DNA of 38,825 nucleotides from the NCBI GenBank assembly GCA_034211175.1, contig JAXHUH010000138.1:1-38825 (forward strand). Reading direction: 5' to 3'. Every line of letters starts with the position of its first letter. The stretch's first letter is position 1. Origin of the DNA: JAXHUH01 sp034211175. GTDB lineage: Bacteria > Actinomycetota > Acidimicrobiia > Acidimicrobiales > CAIXPF01. The notes under the pieces were generated by a model, which was not told the DNA's origin, did no database searches, and saw only the letters and a list, made by a program, of their open reading frames with translations. Both the position numbers and the translations under genes were made by a program. Below, one piece after another: positions 6,641 to 14,937 of this stretch.

Positions 6641-7825
6641 ATGGCAGGGGTCACAGGGGCTTCCACCGGCACCCGCAGCGGGGCCGGAACCGGTTCGTCG
6701 GCCGACACCCAGGTGGCGCGCCGCCGCGGCGCCCACAAGGCGAACCCGGGTGATGCCCGTCGGGTCAACCGCGGGCTCCTGCTCGCCGCGCTGCACCGCG
6801 AGGGCCAGCTGTCCCGGGCCGAGCTGGCCCGCCTCAGCGGCCTCACCCCGGCGTCGGTGTCCAACGTGATGCGCGAGCTGCTCGACGAGGGGATCGTCGC
6901 CGAGCTCGGCCAGGTGGCCGGCGCCATCGGCAAGCCGGCCACCCTCGTCGGCATCGACCCCGGCGGCCGGGACCTGCTGTGCGTCGACCTGAGCGATCGC
7001 GACGAGCTGCGGGCCGCGGTCGTCGATCTCAGCGGCGCGGTCCGGGCCCGGCGCAGTCGCCCCCGCAACGGCGCCACCGGCGAGGCCGCGGTCGCGCTCA
7101 CCGCGGAGCTGGTCGAGGAGATCGCCGGCGTGTCCGACCGCACCGTCCTCGGCCTCGGCGTCGGCACACCCGGCCTCGTCGACGACGACGGCGTGGTGCG
7201 CAACGCCGCCCACCTCGGCTGGGAGGAGACGGCGCTCGCCGAGCGGCTGGCATCGGCGACGAACGTGGCGATCCACGTCGAGAACGACGCCAACGCCGCC
7301 GCCGCCGGTGAGCTCGCCTTCGGCGACGGCGACCACCGCGACCTGCTGTTCGTCCGGGTCAACGAGGGCCTCGGTGCCGGCCTGGTGCTCGATGGCGAGC
7401 CCCACCGCGGCCCCGGCTTCGCCGCCGGCGAGATCGGCCACGTCGTCATCGACCCCGACGGTCGGCCGTGCCCGTGCGGACGGACCGGCTGCCTCGAGAC
7501 GATCATCTCCGCGCCGGCGTTGGCCGAGTCGATCGCCGGTCTCGGCCCCGACGAGGCCCGGGCCACGCTCGCCGACGCAGCCGGCCGCCTCGGCGCCGCA
7601 CTCGCCCTGGTCACCTCGGCCCTCGACGTCGGCGACGTCGTCGTGTCCGGCCCCGAGTCGTTGCTCGACGACCACTTCTGCGAGGCCGCCCAGGACGCGG
7701 TGCGCGCCCGGGTGCTGCCGTCGCTCGCCGAGCACGTCCACATCCGCCGCGGTGCCCACGGGGACGACGCCGTCCTCATCGGCGCCGCCGCCATCGTCGC
7801 CGCCCGCGAGCTCGGCATCCGATGA
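6641..7825 (+). CDS. ROK family transcriptional repressor of the sugar locus
   Basis: A NagC/Mlc/XylR-type regulator, 394 residues. A basic Gly/Ser/Thr-rich leader (about 1-35) is followed by a winged helix-turn-helix (RVNRGLLLAALHREGQLSRAELARLSGLTPASVSNVMRELLDEGIV, about 42-88). A ROK sugar-kinase-like domain follows, with the HVENDANAAAAGE segment and the zinc-binding motif CPCGRTGCLE. The inferred ligand is GlcNAc, GlcNAc-6-phosphate or a related sugar, because nagA, nagB and a sugar importer follow in the same direction. The substrate-binding protein gene begins 70 bases downstream, so the regulator may head the operon. The AT-rich palindrome on its own promoter supports autoregulation. 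Confidence 0.88.
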   Translation: MAGVTGASTGTRSGAGTGSSADTQVARRRGAHKANPGDARRVNRGLLLAALHREGQLSRAELARLSGLTPASVSNVMRELLDEGIVAELGQVAGAIGKPATLVGIDPGGRDLLCVDLSDRDELRAAVVDLSGAVRARRSRPRNGATGEAAVALTAELVEEIAGVSDRTVLGLGVGTPGLVDDDGVVRNAAHLGWEETALAERLASATNVAIHVENDANAAAAGELAFGDGDHRDLLFVRVNEGLGAGLVLDGEPHRGPGFAAGEIGHVVIDPDGRPCPCGRTGCLETIISAPALAESIAGLGPDEARATLADAAGRLGAALALVTSALDVGDVVVSGPESLLDDHFCEAAQDAVRARVLPSLAEHVHIRRGAHGDDAVLIGAAAIVAARELGIR

Positions 7826-7842
7826 GCCCGGGCCACGAGAAC

Positions 7843-7869
7843 CGGGGAGTGGCAGCCGCCGGCTCCCCG
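7843..7869 (+). other. Hairpin between ROK regulator and binding-protein gene
   Basis: CGGGGAG (7843-7849) pairs with CTCCCCG (7863-7869) around a 13-base loop. It lies 27 bases before the SBP start and just upstream of a very strong ribosome-binding site. It may separate or stabilise the downstream message. Confidence 0.4.
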
Positions 7870-7895
7870 CAAACCCCACACGGGAGGGAGGCACA

Positions 7896-9239
7896 ATGAG
7901 GATCCCCAAGCTCCTCACCGTCCTGCTGGTGCTCGGCCTCGTCGCCGCGGCATGCGGTGGAGACGACGACGACACGGCCAGCGACACGACCGTCGCCGGC
8001 AGCGACACCACGGCGACCGCCGACGGTGACGAGGCCAGCGGTGACGAGGGCGACGAAGGTGGCGACGGCGAGACCATCCGCCTGTGGCTCAACGGCGGCG
8101 ACACGCCCGACGAGGTCGTCGACTACGCCATCGAGGAGTTCAACGCCCTCCACCCCGACGTCGAGGTCGCGTTCGAGCGCCAGCAGTGGACCGGCATCGT
8201 CGAGAAGCTCACGACCAGCCTGTCCTCGAGCGACAGCCCCGACGTCATCGAGCTGGGCAACACCCAGGCCCAGACCTTCGAGGCCGCCGGTGCGCTGATG
8301 GACCTGACCGACCGGCGCGAGGAGCTGGGCGGCGACGACTTCCTCCAGAGCCTCGCCGAGGCCGGCACCTACGAGGGCAGCTTCTACGCCGCCCCGTACT
8401 ACGCCGGCGCCCGGGTGATCATCTACCGCAAGGACCTGTTCGAGGCCGCCGGCATCGAGGTCCCGACGACGCTCGACGAGCTCGTCGAGGCCGGTGTCGC
8501 CCTCAAGGAGGCCAACGCCGACGTCGCCAACTTCTCCGGCATCTACCTGCCGGGCCGCAACTGGCACGGCGTGCTCCCGCTGATCTGGGCCCACGGCGGC
8601 GACATCGCCACCCAGGACGGCGACACCTGGACCGGCGAGCTGTCGAGCCCCGAGTCGGTCGAGGGCCTCGAGATGTTCAAGACCATCTTCGACGACGCCA
8701 ACGCCGCCCCCGCCGACGCCGATGACTCCACCGACTACATCGCCTTCTGCAACGGCGAGGTCGGGATGATGCCGGCGCCCGGGTGGAAGCCCGGCCAGAT
8801 CATCAACGAGGAGGACGGCTGCCCCGACATGGAGGAGAACATCGGTGTCTTCGCCATGCCCGGCCTCACCGCCGACGAGACCGCCCCGGTGTTCCTCGGC
8901 GGCTCCAACCTGGCCGTCTCGGCCAACAGCGAGCACCCGGACCTGGCGTTCGACCTGCTCGCCATCATGACCAGCCCCGAGTACCAGTCGATGATGGCCG
9001 AGGCCGGCCTGATCCCGGCCCGCCTGTCGGTCCTCGACCAGGTCGGCGGCAGCGAGGCGGCCGAGGCCCAGGCCATCGCCGCCCAGAACAGCCGGTTCGT
9101 GCCGACCAGTGAGAACTGGGCCGCCGTCGAGGCCGGCAACGTCCTCCAGGACATGCTCACGACGATCGCCCAGACCGGCGACATCGCCGGGGCGTCGGCC
9201 ACGGCCGACGAGGCGATCGAGGGCTACCTGAACGGCTGA
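7896..9239 (+). CDS. Sugar ABC transporter substrate-binding lipoprotein (CUT1 type)
   Basis: Extracytoplasmic sugar-binding protein, 447 residues. A signal peptide MRIPKLLTVLLVLGLVAAAC ends in a lipobox with the lipidated Cys at residue 20. A linker of about 40 residues rich in Asp, Thr, Gly and Ala follows, then a two-lobed extracellular solute-binding domain (family 1) starting at TIRLWLNGGDTPDEV. Typical features are DSPDVIELGNTQAQTF, YAAPYYAGARVIIYRKDLFEAAGI and the C-terminal VLQDMLTTIAQTGDIA. Start ATG 7896 has GGGAGGGAGG just upstream; the frame is open far upstream but only as a shadow of the ROK gene. Neighbouring nagA, nagB and GH20 genes suggest GlcNAc or chitooligosaccharides as ligand, like NgcE or DasA of Streptomyces. 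That is inferred from context only. Confidence 0.9.
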   Translation: MRIPKLLTVLLVLGLVAAACGGDDDDTASDTTVAGSDTTATADGDEASGDEGDEGGDGETIRLWLNGGDTPDEVVDYAIEEFNALHPDVEVAFERQQWTGIVEKLTTSLSSSDSPDVIELGNTQAQTFEAAGALMDLTDRREELGGDDFLQSLAEAGTYEGSFYAAPYYAGARVIIYRKDLFEAAGIEVPTTLDELVEAGVALKEANADVANFSGIYLPGRNWHGVLPLIWAHGGDIATQDGDTWTGELSSPESVEGLEMFKTIFDDANAAPADADDSTDYIAFCNGEVGMMPAPGWKPGQIINEEDGCPDMEENIGVFAMPGLTADETAPVFLGGSNLAVSANSEHPDLAFDLLAIMTSPEYQSMMAEAGLIPARLSVLDQVGGSEAAEAQAIAAQNSRFVPTSENWAAVEAGNVLQDMLTTIAQTGDIAGASATADEAIEGYLNG

Positions 9240-9260
9240 CCCCGGGACCTCCCCGGCCGG

Positions 9261-9301
9261 CGGGCCGGGTGGGACCGCCCCCGTAGGTCCCACCCGGCCC
9301 G
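9261..9301 (+). other. 16-bp perfect intercistronic hairpin after the SBP gene
   Basis: The arms 9261-9276 and 9286-9301 are fully complementary over 16 pairs, with the 9-base loop GCCCCCGTA. The structure lies 21 bases after the SBP stop and 49 before the permease start. Such structures in sugar ABC operons partly stop transcription or protect the upstream mRNA 3' end, so that the binding protein is made in excess over the membrane subunits. That is the inferred role here. Confidence 0.7.
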
Positions 9302-9350
9302 GTCGGCACCCCGTCGCGGCCCGACCCGCACGAACCTCTCGGAGAGAACC

Positions 9351-10298
9351 ATGGCCACTGCAGTCGACGACCGGCCGGTGACCGAGCCGGCCGCGTCGGC
9401 GCCGACCCCGAAGCGACGGCCCCGCCGCCGGGGACGGGCGTTCCCGTACCTGCTGCTGGCGCCGACGCTGACGGTGCTCGGCTTCATGCTGGGCTACCCG
9501 CTCTACCGCCTGGGCGTGTTCTCGCTCCAGGAGTACGGCCTGCCCCAGGTGTTCGGCCAGCCCGCCCCCTGGGTCGGCCTCGACAACTACCGGCGGGTCC
9601 TCGGCGACTCGTACTTCTGGACCGTGCTGTGGCGCACGCTGGCGTTCTGCTTCGTCAACGTGGCCCTGACGATGGTGCTCGGCGTCGCCCTCGCTCTGCT
9701 GATGGCGGCCCTCGGACGGCCGCTGCGCCTGATGGTGTCGGCGTCGCTGATCCTGGCGTGGGCGATGCCGCCGCTGTCGGCCACGGTCGTGTGGCAGTGG
9801 ATCTTCGACACCCAGTACGGGCTCGTGAACTGGCTGCTCGACACGCCCGGCCATGCCTGGCTGGCCGACCAGCTGACCTTCTACCTGGTCGCCACGATCA
9901 TCGTCGTGTGGATGGGCGTGCCGTTCGTGGCCATCACCACCTACGCCGGGCTGACCCAGATCCCCGACTCGCTCCACGAGGCCGCCGCCATCGACGGCGC
10001 CTCGGGCCGCCAGCGGCTCACCAGCCTGACGCTGCCGATGCTCAAGCCCATCCTGTTGGTGCTCACCTCGCTGTCGGTGCTGTGGGACTTCCGGGTGTTC
10101 ACCCAGATCTACGTCCTGCAGAAGGCGGGCGGCATCAGCCGGGACACGAACCTGCTCGGCGTCTACGCCTACAACGTCTCGATCGGCGAGAGCCGCTTCG
10201 ACGTCGGCGCCGCAGTGGCGATCGTGATGGTGCTGATCTCCGTCGGCCTCAGCCTGCTGTACCTGCGGGGCCTCATCGCCCAGGAGGGTGAGCTGTGA
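9351..10298 (+). CDS. Sugar ABC transporter permease 1 (MalF/UgpA-like)
   Basis: Membrane subunit of the carbohydrate importer, 315 residues. ATG 9351 has GGAGAG nine bases upstream. A basic cytosolic N-tail (KRRPRRRGRAF) leads into the first helix (PYLLLAPTLTVLGFMLGYPLYRLGVFS). There are about six helices in total. The cytoplasmic EAA loop reads EAAAIDGASGRQRLTSLTLPMLKPI and docks the ATPase. The gene is followed by permease 2 with a four-base GTGA overlap. With the SBP it forms a CUT1-type importer that lacks its own ATPase gene in this window. Confidence 0.92.
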   Translation: MATAVDDRPVTEPAASAPTPKRRPRRRGRAFPYLLLAPTLTVLGFMLGYPLYRLGVFSLQEYGLPQVFGQPAPWVGLDNYRRVLGDSYFWTVLWRTLAFCFVNVALTMVLGVALALLMAALGRPLRLMVSASLILAWAMPPLSATVVWQWIFDTQYGLVNWLLDTPGHAWLADQLTFYLVATIIVVWMGVPFVAITTYAGLTQIPDSLHEAAAIDGASGRQRLTSLTLPMLKPILLVLTSLSVLWDFRVFTQIYVLQKAGGISRDTNLLGVYAYNVSIGESRFDVGAAVAIVMVLISVGLSLLYLRGLIAQEGEL

Positions 10299-11137
10299 AC
10301 ACCCGGTACCGGAGCCGCCCGGCCCGCCTGGCCCTCAACGCCGCCGGCATCGTCGTGACCGCGGTCGCGCTGTTCCCCGTCTACTGGATGGTCCTGACCT
10401 CGACGAAGCGCGGGGTCGACATCCAGAGCCGCGACCCGTCGTTCCTGCCCATCGGCGGCACCCTCGAGAACTACCGCAAGGTGTTCGAGCGCGACTTCTT
10501 CTGGACCGCGGCCCGCAACAGCCTGATCGTCACGGTGATCGTCGTGCTCGCCGCGCTCGCCATCGCGTTCCTCGCCGCCGTCGCCGTGTCCCGGTTCCGC
10601 TTCCGGGGCCGCACCTCGTTCCTCGTCATGATCCTGATGGTCCAGATGGTTCCGGCCGAGGCGCTGATCATCTCGTTGTTCCGGGTGCTCGACGGCTGGC
10701 AGCTGATCAACACGATCATCGGGCTCGTGCTCACCTACCTCGTCTTCGTGCTCCCGTTCACCGTGTGGACGCTGCGCGGCTTCGTCGCCGGGGTGCCGGT
10801 CGAGCTCGAGGAGGCGGCCATGGTCGACGGTGCATCGCGCCTGCGGGCGTTCCTCACGATCACCTTCCCGCTGGTCGCGCCCGGCCTCGTCGCCACCGGT
10901 GTGTTCGCGTTCATCCAGGCGTGGAACGAGTTCGTGTTCGCGCTCGTGATCATGAACCGGCCCGAGAACCAGACGCTGCCGGTGTGGCTCCAGGCGTTCA
11001 ACGAGGGCGCGCGTGGCACAGACTGGGGTGGTGTGATGGCCGGGTCCACGCTCATCTCGATCCCGGTGATCGTGTTCTTCCTGATCGCGCAGAAGCGCAT
11101 GGCCTCCGGCCTCACCGCCGGCGCCGTGAAAGGCTGA
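10295..11137 (+). CDS. Sugar ABC transporter permease 2 (MalG/UgpE-like)
   Basis: Second membrane subunit of the importer, 280 residues from GTG 10295, which overlaps the previous stop. There are six helices. The EAA loop reads EEAAMVDGASRLRAFLTITFPLVAPG. The C-terminal end QKRMASGLTAGAVKG is the classic tail of MalG-type permeases (QRxxxxGLTAGAVKG). The next gene, a ROK kinase, starts one base after the stop, so sugar entry and phosphorylation are encoded in one transcript. Confidence 0.93.
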   Translation: MNTRYRSRPARLALNAAGIVVTAVALFPVYWMVLTSTKRGVDIQSRDPSFLPIGGTLENYRKVFERDFFWTAARNSLIVTVIVVLAALAIAFLAAVAVSRFRFRGRTSFLVMILMVQMVPAEALIISLFRVLDGWQLINTIIGLVLTYLVFVLPFTVWTLRGFVAGVPVELEEAAMVDGASRLRAFLTITFPLVAPGLVATGVFAFIQAWNEFVFALVIMNRPENQTLPVWLQAFNEGARGTDWGGVMAGSTLISIPVIVFFLIAQKRMASGLTAGAVKG

Positions 11138-11138
11138 G

Positions 11139-12119
11139 ATGGCAACCAAGAACCCCAGCGGTGTCGGCCACCAGCACGTCGGGGTCGACATCGGGGGTAC
11201 GAGCACGCGCGTCGCCGTCTTCGACGAGCGGCTGGTGCCCCTCGGCTGGACCGTCGACGAGACCCGGCCGGCGAGCCTCGTCGACCACGTCGCCGAGCTC
11301 GTGCACCGGACCCACGACGACCTCGGCCCGAAGGCCCGACCGATCGCGTCGGTCGGCGTCGGCGTCCCCGGTCGGGTCGACGCGGCCCACGGCACGGTGG
11401 CCGACGCCGTGAACCTCGGCCTGGCCGGCGAGGGGCTCGACCTCGGCGGCGGCCTCGCCGAGCGCCTCGGTGTCCCGGTCACGGTCGAGAACGACGTCAA
11501 CGCCGCGGCGCTCGGGGTGTGCCACCGGATGGGCCTCGGCGCCGGCCCCGGTGTCGGAGCCGGCGGACGGACCGTGGCCCTGCTGAGCGTGGGCACGGGC
11601 GTGGCCGCCGGGCTCGTGATCGACGGGCGCGTCCACCGCGGCCCGACCGGCCTGGCCGGCGAGATCGGCCACATCCCCTTCGACCCGTCGGGCCCGCGAT
11701 GTGCGTGCGGCCAGAAGGGCTGCCTGGAGGCCGTTGCGTCGGGAGCCGCGCTCCAGCGGGCCTGGCCCGGCGACGGTGTCGATACGCCGGTGGCGTCGCT
11801 CCTGGCCGCCGCCGGTCGCGGCGACGAGACCGCGACCCGCGTCTGGTGCGACGCCCTCGACGCGCTCGCGTGGGCCGTCGAGCTGCTCGTGCTCACCGTC
11901 GACGCCGAGGTCGTCGTGCTCGGCGGCGGCGTGAGCGAGGCCGGTGCGCCGCTGCTCGACGGCGTGCGCGACGCACTCGCGACCCGGGCCCGCACCAGCC
12001 GGTTCCTCGCCACCGTCGCGGTGGCCGAGCGGGTGCGGCTGGCGCCGGGCGACGTCGCCCTCGGCTGCCTCGGCGCCGTGCTCGCCGGCGGCGTCACACC
12101 ACGGGGCACGACGTCATGA
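11139..12119 (+). CDS. ROK family sugar kinase, probable N-acetylglucosamine kinase
   Basis: Cytoplasmic kinase, 326 residues. The N-terminal phosphate-binding motif is VGVDIGGTSTRVAVF (about 14-28). The segment PVTVENDVNAAALG carries the catalytic Asp region. The ROK zinc motif is CACGQKGCLEAVASG, preceded by GLAGEIGHIPF. It has no DNA-binding domain, unlike the ROK gene at 6641. It sits between the importer and nagA, so the likely reaction is GlcNAc + ATP to GlcNAc-6-phosphate, which nagA and nagB then process. A glucokinase or another hexosamine specificity cannot be excluded. It overlaps nagA by four bases (ATGA). Confidence 0.88.
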   Translation: MATKNPSGVGHQHVGVDIGGTSTRVAVFDERLVPLGWTVDETRPASLVDHVAELVHRTHDDLGPKARPIASVGVGVPGRVDAAHGTVADAVNLGLAGEGLDLGGGLAERLGVPVTVENDVNAAALGVCHRMGLGAGPGVGAGGRTVALLSVGTGVAAGLVIDGRVHRGPTGLAGEIGHIPFDPSGPRCACGQKGCLEAVASGAALQRAWPGDGVDTPVASLLAAAGRGDETATRVWCDALDALAWAVELLVLTVDAEVVVLGGGVSEAGAPLLDGVRDALATRARTSRFLATVAVAERVRLAPGDVALGCLGAVLAGGVTPRGTTS

Positions 12120-13294
12120 GCGGCCCGCTCGTCGTGCGCAGCGGTGCGGTCGTCACCGTCGACGGTGAGGAGCCCGCGGACGTCGTCGTCGAGGACGGGC
12201 TGATCGCGGCGCTGCGCCCGCCCGGGTCGGTGGCCACCGGGGGCACACGGGTGCTCGACGCCGAGGGCGGCTACGTAGCTCCGGGCTTCATCGACGTCCA
12301 GGTCAACGGCGCCCACGGCCACGACCTCACCGCGTCACCCGAACGCGTCGTCGACGTGGCGGCCGCGCTGGTCCGCTACGGCGTGACCGCGTTCTGCCCG
12401 ACGATCATCACCTCGCCACCGGAGACCGTGGCCCGGGCGATGGCCGCGGTCGCCGCGCTGGGCGCCGACCCGCTCGGACCGGTCCCGGCCGGGGGAGGGG
12501 CGCGGGTCCTCGGTCTCCACGTCGAGGGCCCGATGCTCTCGCCGGACCATCCCGGCACCCACCCGCGCCGCCACCTCCGCCCGCCCGATCCCACCCTCGT
12601 CGAGGGGTGGTCGCCGTCGGCCGGGGTTCGCCTCGTCACCCTCGCCCCCGAGCTCGACGGCGCGCTCGACGTCGTCGACCGGCTCGTCCAACGCGGCGTC
12701 GTCGTCTCCGCCGGCCACACCGGCGCGACCGCGGCCCAGCTCGAGGAGGCGGCCGATCGCGGCGTGCGCATGGTGACCCACCTGTTCAACGCCATGACCC
12801 CGCTGCACCACCGCGAGCCGGGTGTGCCCGGCGCGGCGCTGGTCGACGACCGCCTGGTCGCCGGGGTGATCGCCGACGGGATCCACGTCGACCCCCGGGT
12901 CGTGCGCCTCCTGTGGCGGGCCAAGGGCCCGGCCGGCGTCGTCGCCGTCACCGACACGACCGCCGCGCTGGGCGCCCCGCCGGGAGCACTGCGGATCGGC
13001 GACGTCGAGCTCACCGTCGGCCCCGACGGCGTGCGCAACCACCGCGGCCAGCTCGCGGGCAGCGACCTCTCGCTCGACCGCGCCGTCAGGAACCTGCGGA
13101 CCTGGACCGGCTGCTCGGTGGCCGACGCCATCCGCACCGTCACCGCCAACCCGGCCGACCTCCTCGGCCTCCCGACCGGCCGCATCGCCGTCGGCGCCCC
13201 CGCCGACCTCGTCGTCCTCGACCCCGACCTGCACGTCGTCGAGACGATCGTCGCCGGGGTCCGCCAACCCGCACCCACCAGCACCGGAGCGTGA
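12116..13294 (+). CDS. nagA: N-acetylglucosamine-6-phosphate deacetylase
   Basis: Amidohydrolase of 392 residues that converts GlcNAc-6-phosphate to glucosamine-6-phosphate and acetate. Recognisable elements are APGFIDVQVNGAHGHD (about 55-70), LGLHVEGP with metal ligand Glu138, AGHTGA with His201, THLFNAM with His222, ADGIHVDP with His257 and the catalytic Asp280 in VAVTDTTAALG. The C-terminal beta-sandwich strand is ADLVVLDPDLHVVETIVAGV. Start ATG 12116 overlaps the kinase stop by four bases; earlier in-frame codons are a shadow of the kinase gene. nagB begins four bases after the stop. Confidence 0.93.
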   Translation: MSGPLVVRSGAVVTVDGEEPADVVVEDGLIAALRPPGSVATGGTRVLDAEGGYVAPGFIDVQVNGAHGHDLTASPERVVDVAAALVRYGVTAFCPTIITSPPETVARAMAAVAALGADPLGPVPAGGGARVLGLHVEGPMLSPDHPGTHPRRHLRPPDPTLVEGWSPSAGVRLVTLAPELDGALDVVDRLVQRGVVVSAGHTGATAAQLEEAADRGVRMVTHLFNAMTPLHHREPGVPGAALVDDRLVAGVIADGIHVDPRVVRLLWRAKGPAGVVAVTDTTAALGAPPGALRIGDVELTVGPDGVRNHRGQLAGSDLSLDRAVRNLRTWTGCSVADAIRTVTANPADLLGLPTGRIAVGAPADLVVLDPDLHVVETIVAGVRQPAPTSTGA

Positions 13295-13298
13295 CCGC

Positions 13299-14081
13299 AT
13301 GGAAGTCGTGATCGTCCCCGACGCCGAGGCGCTCGGCTCGCTCGTCGCCGACGCCATCGCCGGCCTCGTCGCCCGCCGCCCCGCTGCCGTGGTCGGCCTC
13401 GCCACCGGCAGCTCGCCGCTGCCCGTGTACCGAGACCTCATCGCCCGCCACCGGCGCGACGAGCTGAGCTTCGCCGAGTGCTCGATGGTGCTGCTCGACG
13501 AGTACGTGGGCCTGGCGCCCGACCACCCCGAGTCCTACCGGGCGTTCATCCGCCGGGAGCTGATCGACCACGTCGACCTCCCCGACGAGCGCCTCCACGG
13601 CCCGGCGACCGAGAAGCCCGACCTGGCCGCGGTGTGCGAGCGCTACGACCAGCTGCTCGCCGACCTCGGCGGCGTCGACCTCCAGCTGCTCGGCATCGGC
13701 AGCGACGGCCACATCGGGTTCAACGAGCCCGGCTCGTCACTGGCGTCGCGCACCCGGATGAAGACGCTGACCTCGCGCACCCGCGAGGACAACGCCCGGT
13801 TCTTCGACTCGATCGACGAGGTGCCCCGCCACGTCGTCACCCAGGGCCTCGGCACCATCCTCGACGCCCGCCACGCGATCCTCGTCGCCGCCGGCGAGGC
13901 GAAGGCGGCGCCGATCGCCGCGATGGTCGAGGGCCCGGTCGCGGCCCGCTGCCCGGCCTCGGTCCTCCAGTTCCACCCCCACGCGACGGTCGTCGTCGAC
14001 GAGGCCGCGGCGTCGGCGCTGGAGCTGGGCGGCTACTACCGGGAGACCTACGCCCACAAGCCGACCTGGCAGGGGCTGTGA
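13299..14081 (+). CDS. nagB: Glucosamine-6-phosphate deaminase
   Basis: Isomerising deaminase (glucosamine-6-phosphate to fructose-6-phosphate plus ammonia), 260 residues, usual length for the family. The substrate loop GLATGSSPLPVYRDL lies at 33-47. The catalytic segments are MVLLDEYVGL with Asp67, and LGIGSDGHIGFNEP with Asp136, His138 and Glu143; these match the Asp72, Asp141, His143 and Glu148 set of E. coli NagB. It is the last gene of the uptake and catabolism run and delivers carbon to glycolysis. The stop is 16 bases from the stop of the convergent hotdog-like gene. Confidence 0.93.
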   Translation: MEVVIVPDAEALGSLVADAIAGLVARRPAAVVGLATGSSPLPVYRDLIARHRRDELSFAECSMVLLDEYVGLAPDHPESYRAFIRRELIDHVDLPDERLHGPATEKPDLAAVCERYDQLLADLGGVDLQLLGIGSDGHIGFNEPGSSLASRTRMKTLTSRTREDNARFFDSIDEVPRHVVTQGLGTILDARHAILVAAGEAKAAPIAAMVEGPVAARCPASVLQFHPHATVVVDEAAASALELGGYYRETYAHKPTWQGL

Positions 14082-14097
14082 GCGGTACCGGCCCGGC

Positions 14098-14829
14098 TCA
14101 GGCCGGCTGGACGTCGCGGGGGCCGATGACGACGGTCGTCGCCCACGCGAACGCCAGGTTGTGGCCGGCGGCGTCGACCAGCGCGGCCTCCGACCAGATG
14201 CGGCGGCGCTCGGCACCGGTCCAGCGGGCGACGATCTGGTGTTGCTCACCGGCCACCGGGAGCCGCTCGATGCGCACGGCGAGCTCGCCGGTCAACGCGG
14301 CGATCCCGGGTGGGAGGTCGCGGTACGCCGCCGAGATGGCCGGGCAGTCGAGCGCGGCCCACACCATCCACGGTGCGACGCCGCCGTCCGGCTCCGTCGG
14401 TTCGGGTACCCACGGCGCGGCGCAGTACCCCGAGCGCGGGTCCCGACCGGCGTGGAGCCCGAGCGAGTCGGGCCGGGCCTCGGTCGACCCGCACGCGAAG
14501 CAGGTGTTGTACGCCGGATCGGCCATGTCGTCGTGGCGCGACGCCCAGTCGGCGGCCGCCGCGGCGAGCCCGTCGGCGTCGACGAACGGGAACGGCTCGA
14601 TCTCCCGTTCGCCCAGCTCGCGCACCAGCGCGACCGCGGTGTCGTCGCGGTCGACGATCTCGACCCCGCCGTCGGTCGGTCGGGTTCGCAGGTCGGCGTC
14701 GAGCGGCGGCGGTGCCACCAGCCGCACGGACGCGGCGAGCGGTGTGCCCACCATCTCCGCGAAGCGGCCCGCGGCCACACCCCCGTGGGCCGAATCTGCC
14801 GGCCCGTTGTACCGGGCGTCGATGCGCAC
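14098..14829 (-). CDS. Hotdog-fold thioesterase-like protein
   Basis: A 243-residue leftward gene from GTG 14829; the frame is open much further upstream but overlaps the GH20 gene there. It begins DARYNGPADSAHGGVAAGRFAEMVG, a pattern seen at the N-terminus of PaaI/acyl-CoA-thioesterase-like proteins. A central CFACGST motif and GLGLHAG follow, and a second half (AALDCPAISAAYRD to LAFAWATTVVIGP) resembles a second hotdog strand set. The fold assignment is from memory of the family pattern; the substrate is unknown. A GGGGA element directly abuts the GTG, so translation may be weak. It converges on nagB and diverges from the hexosaminidase gene. No link to GlcNAc metabolism is evident. Confidence 0.65.
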   Translation of the reverse strand: MRIDARYNGPADSAHGGVAAGRFAEMVGTPLAASVRLVAPPPLDADLRTRPTDGGVEIVDRDDTAVALVRELGEREIEPFPFVDADGLAAAAADWASRHDDMADPAYNTCFACGSTEARPDSLGLHAGRDPRSGYCAAPWVPEPTEPDGGVAPWMVWAALDCPAISAAYRDLPPGIAALTGELAVRIERLPVAGEQHQIVARWTGAERRRIWSEAALVDAAGHNLAFAWATTVVIGPRDVQPA

Positions 14830-14855
14830 TCCCCGTCCCCCCGTCGTCGTCGCAC

Positions 14856-14906
14856 CGGCCGCCGGACGGGCGGCCGCAGCGCCCGCAGACCTTGCCAGGT
14901 GCGGGC
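14856..14906. promoter_or_regulatory. Two tandem hairpins in the divergent region before the GH20 gene
   Basis: CGGCCGCC-N5-GGCGGCCG (14856-14876) is followed by a second inverted repeat, GCCCGC...GCGGGC with inner ACCT-TGCC-AGGT (14881-14906). They lie between the divergent hotdog-like and hexosaminidase genes, 32 bases before the latter. They may be operator sites or RNA leader structures. No clear -10 element was found here. Confidence 0.35.
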
Positions 14907-14937
14907 AGGCCGGCGCCCGTCGGGCCGGTCCGGTCAC

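Noticed and set aside
7776..9977. A 733-residue minus-strand frame opposite the binding protein and permease
   Set aside because: It is a composition shadow that spans three real plus-strand genes and has no recognisable motifs.
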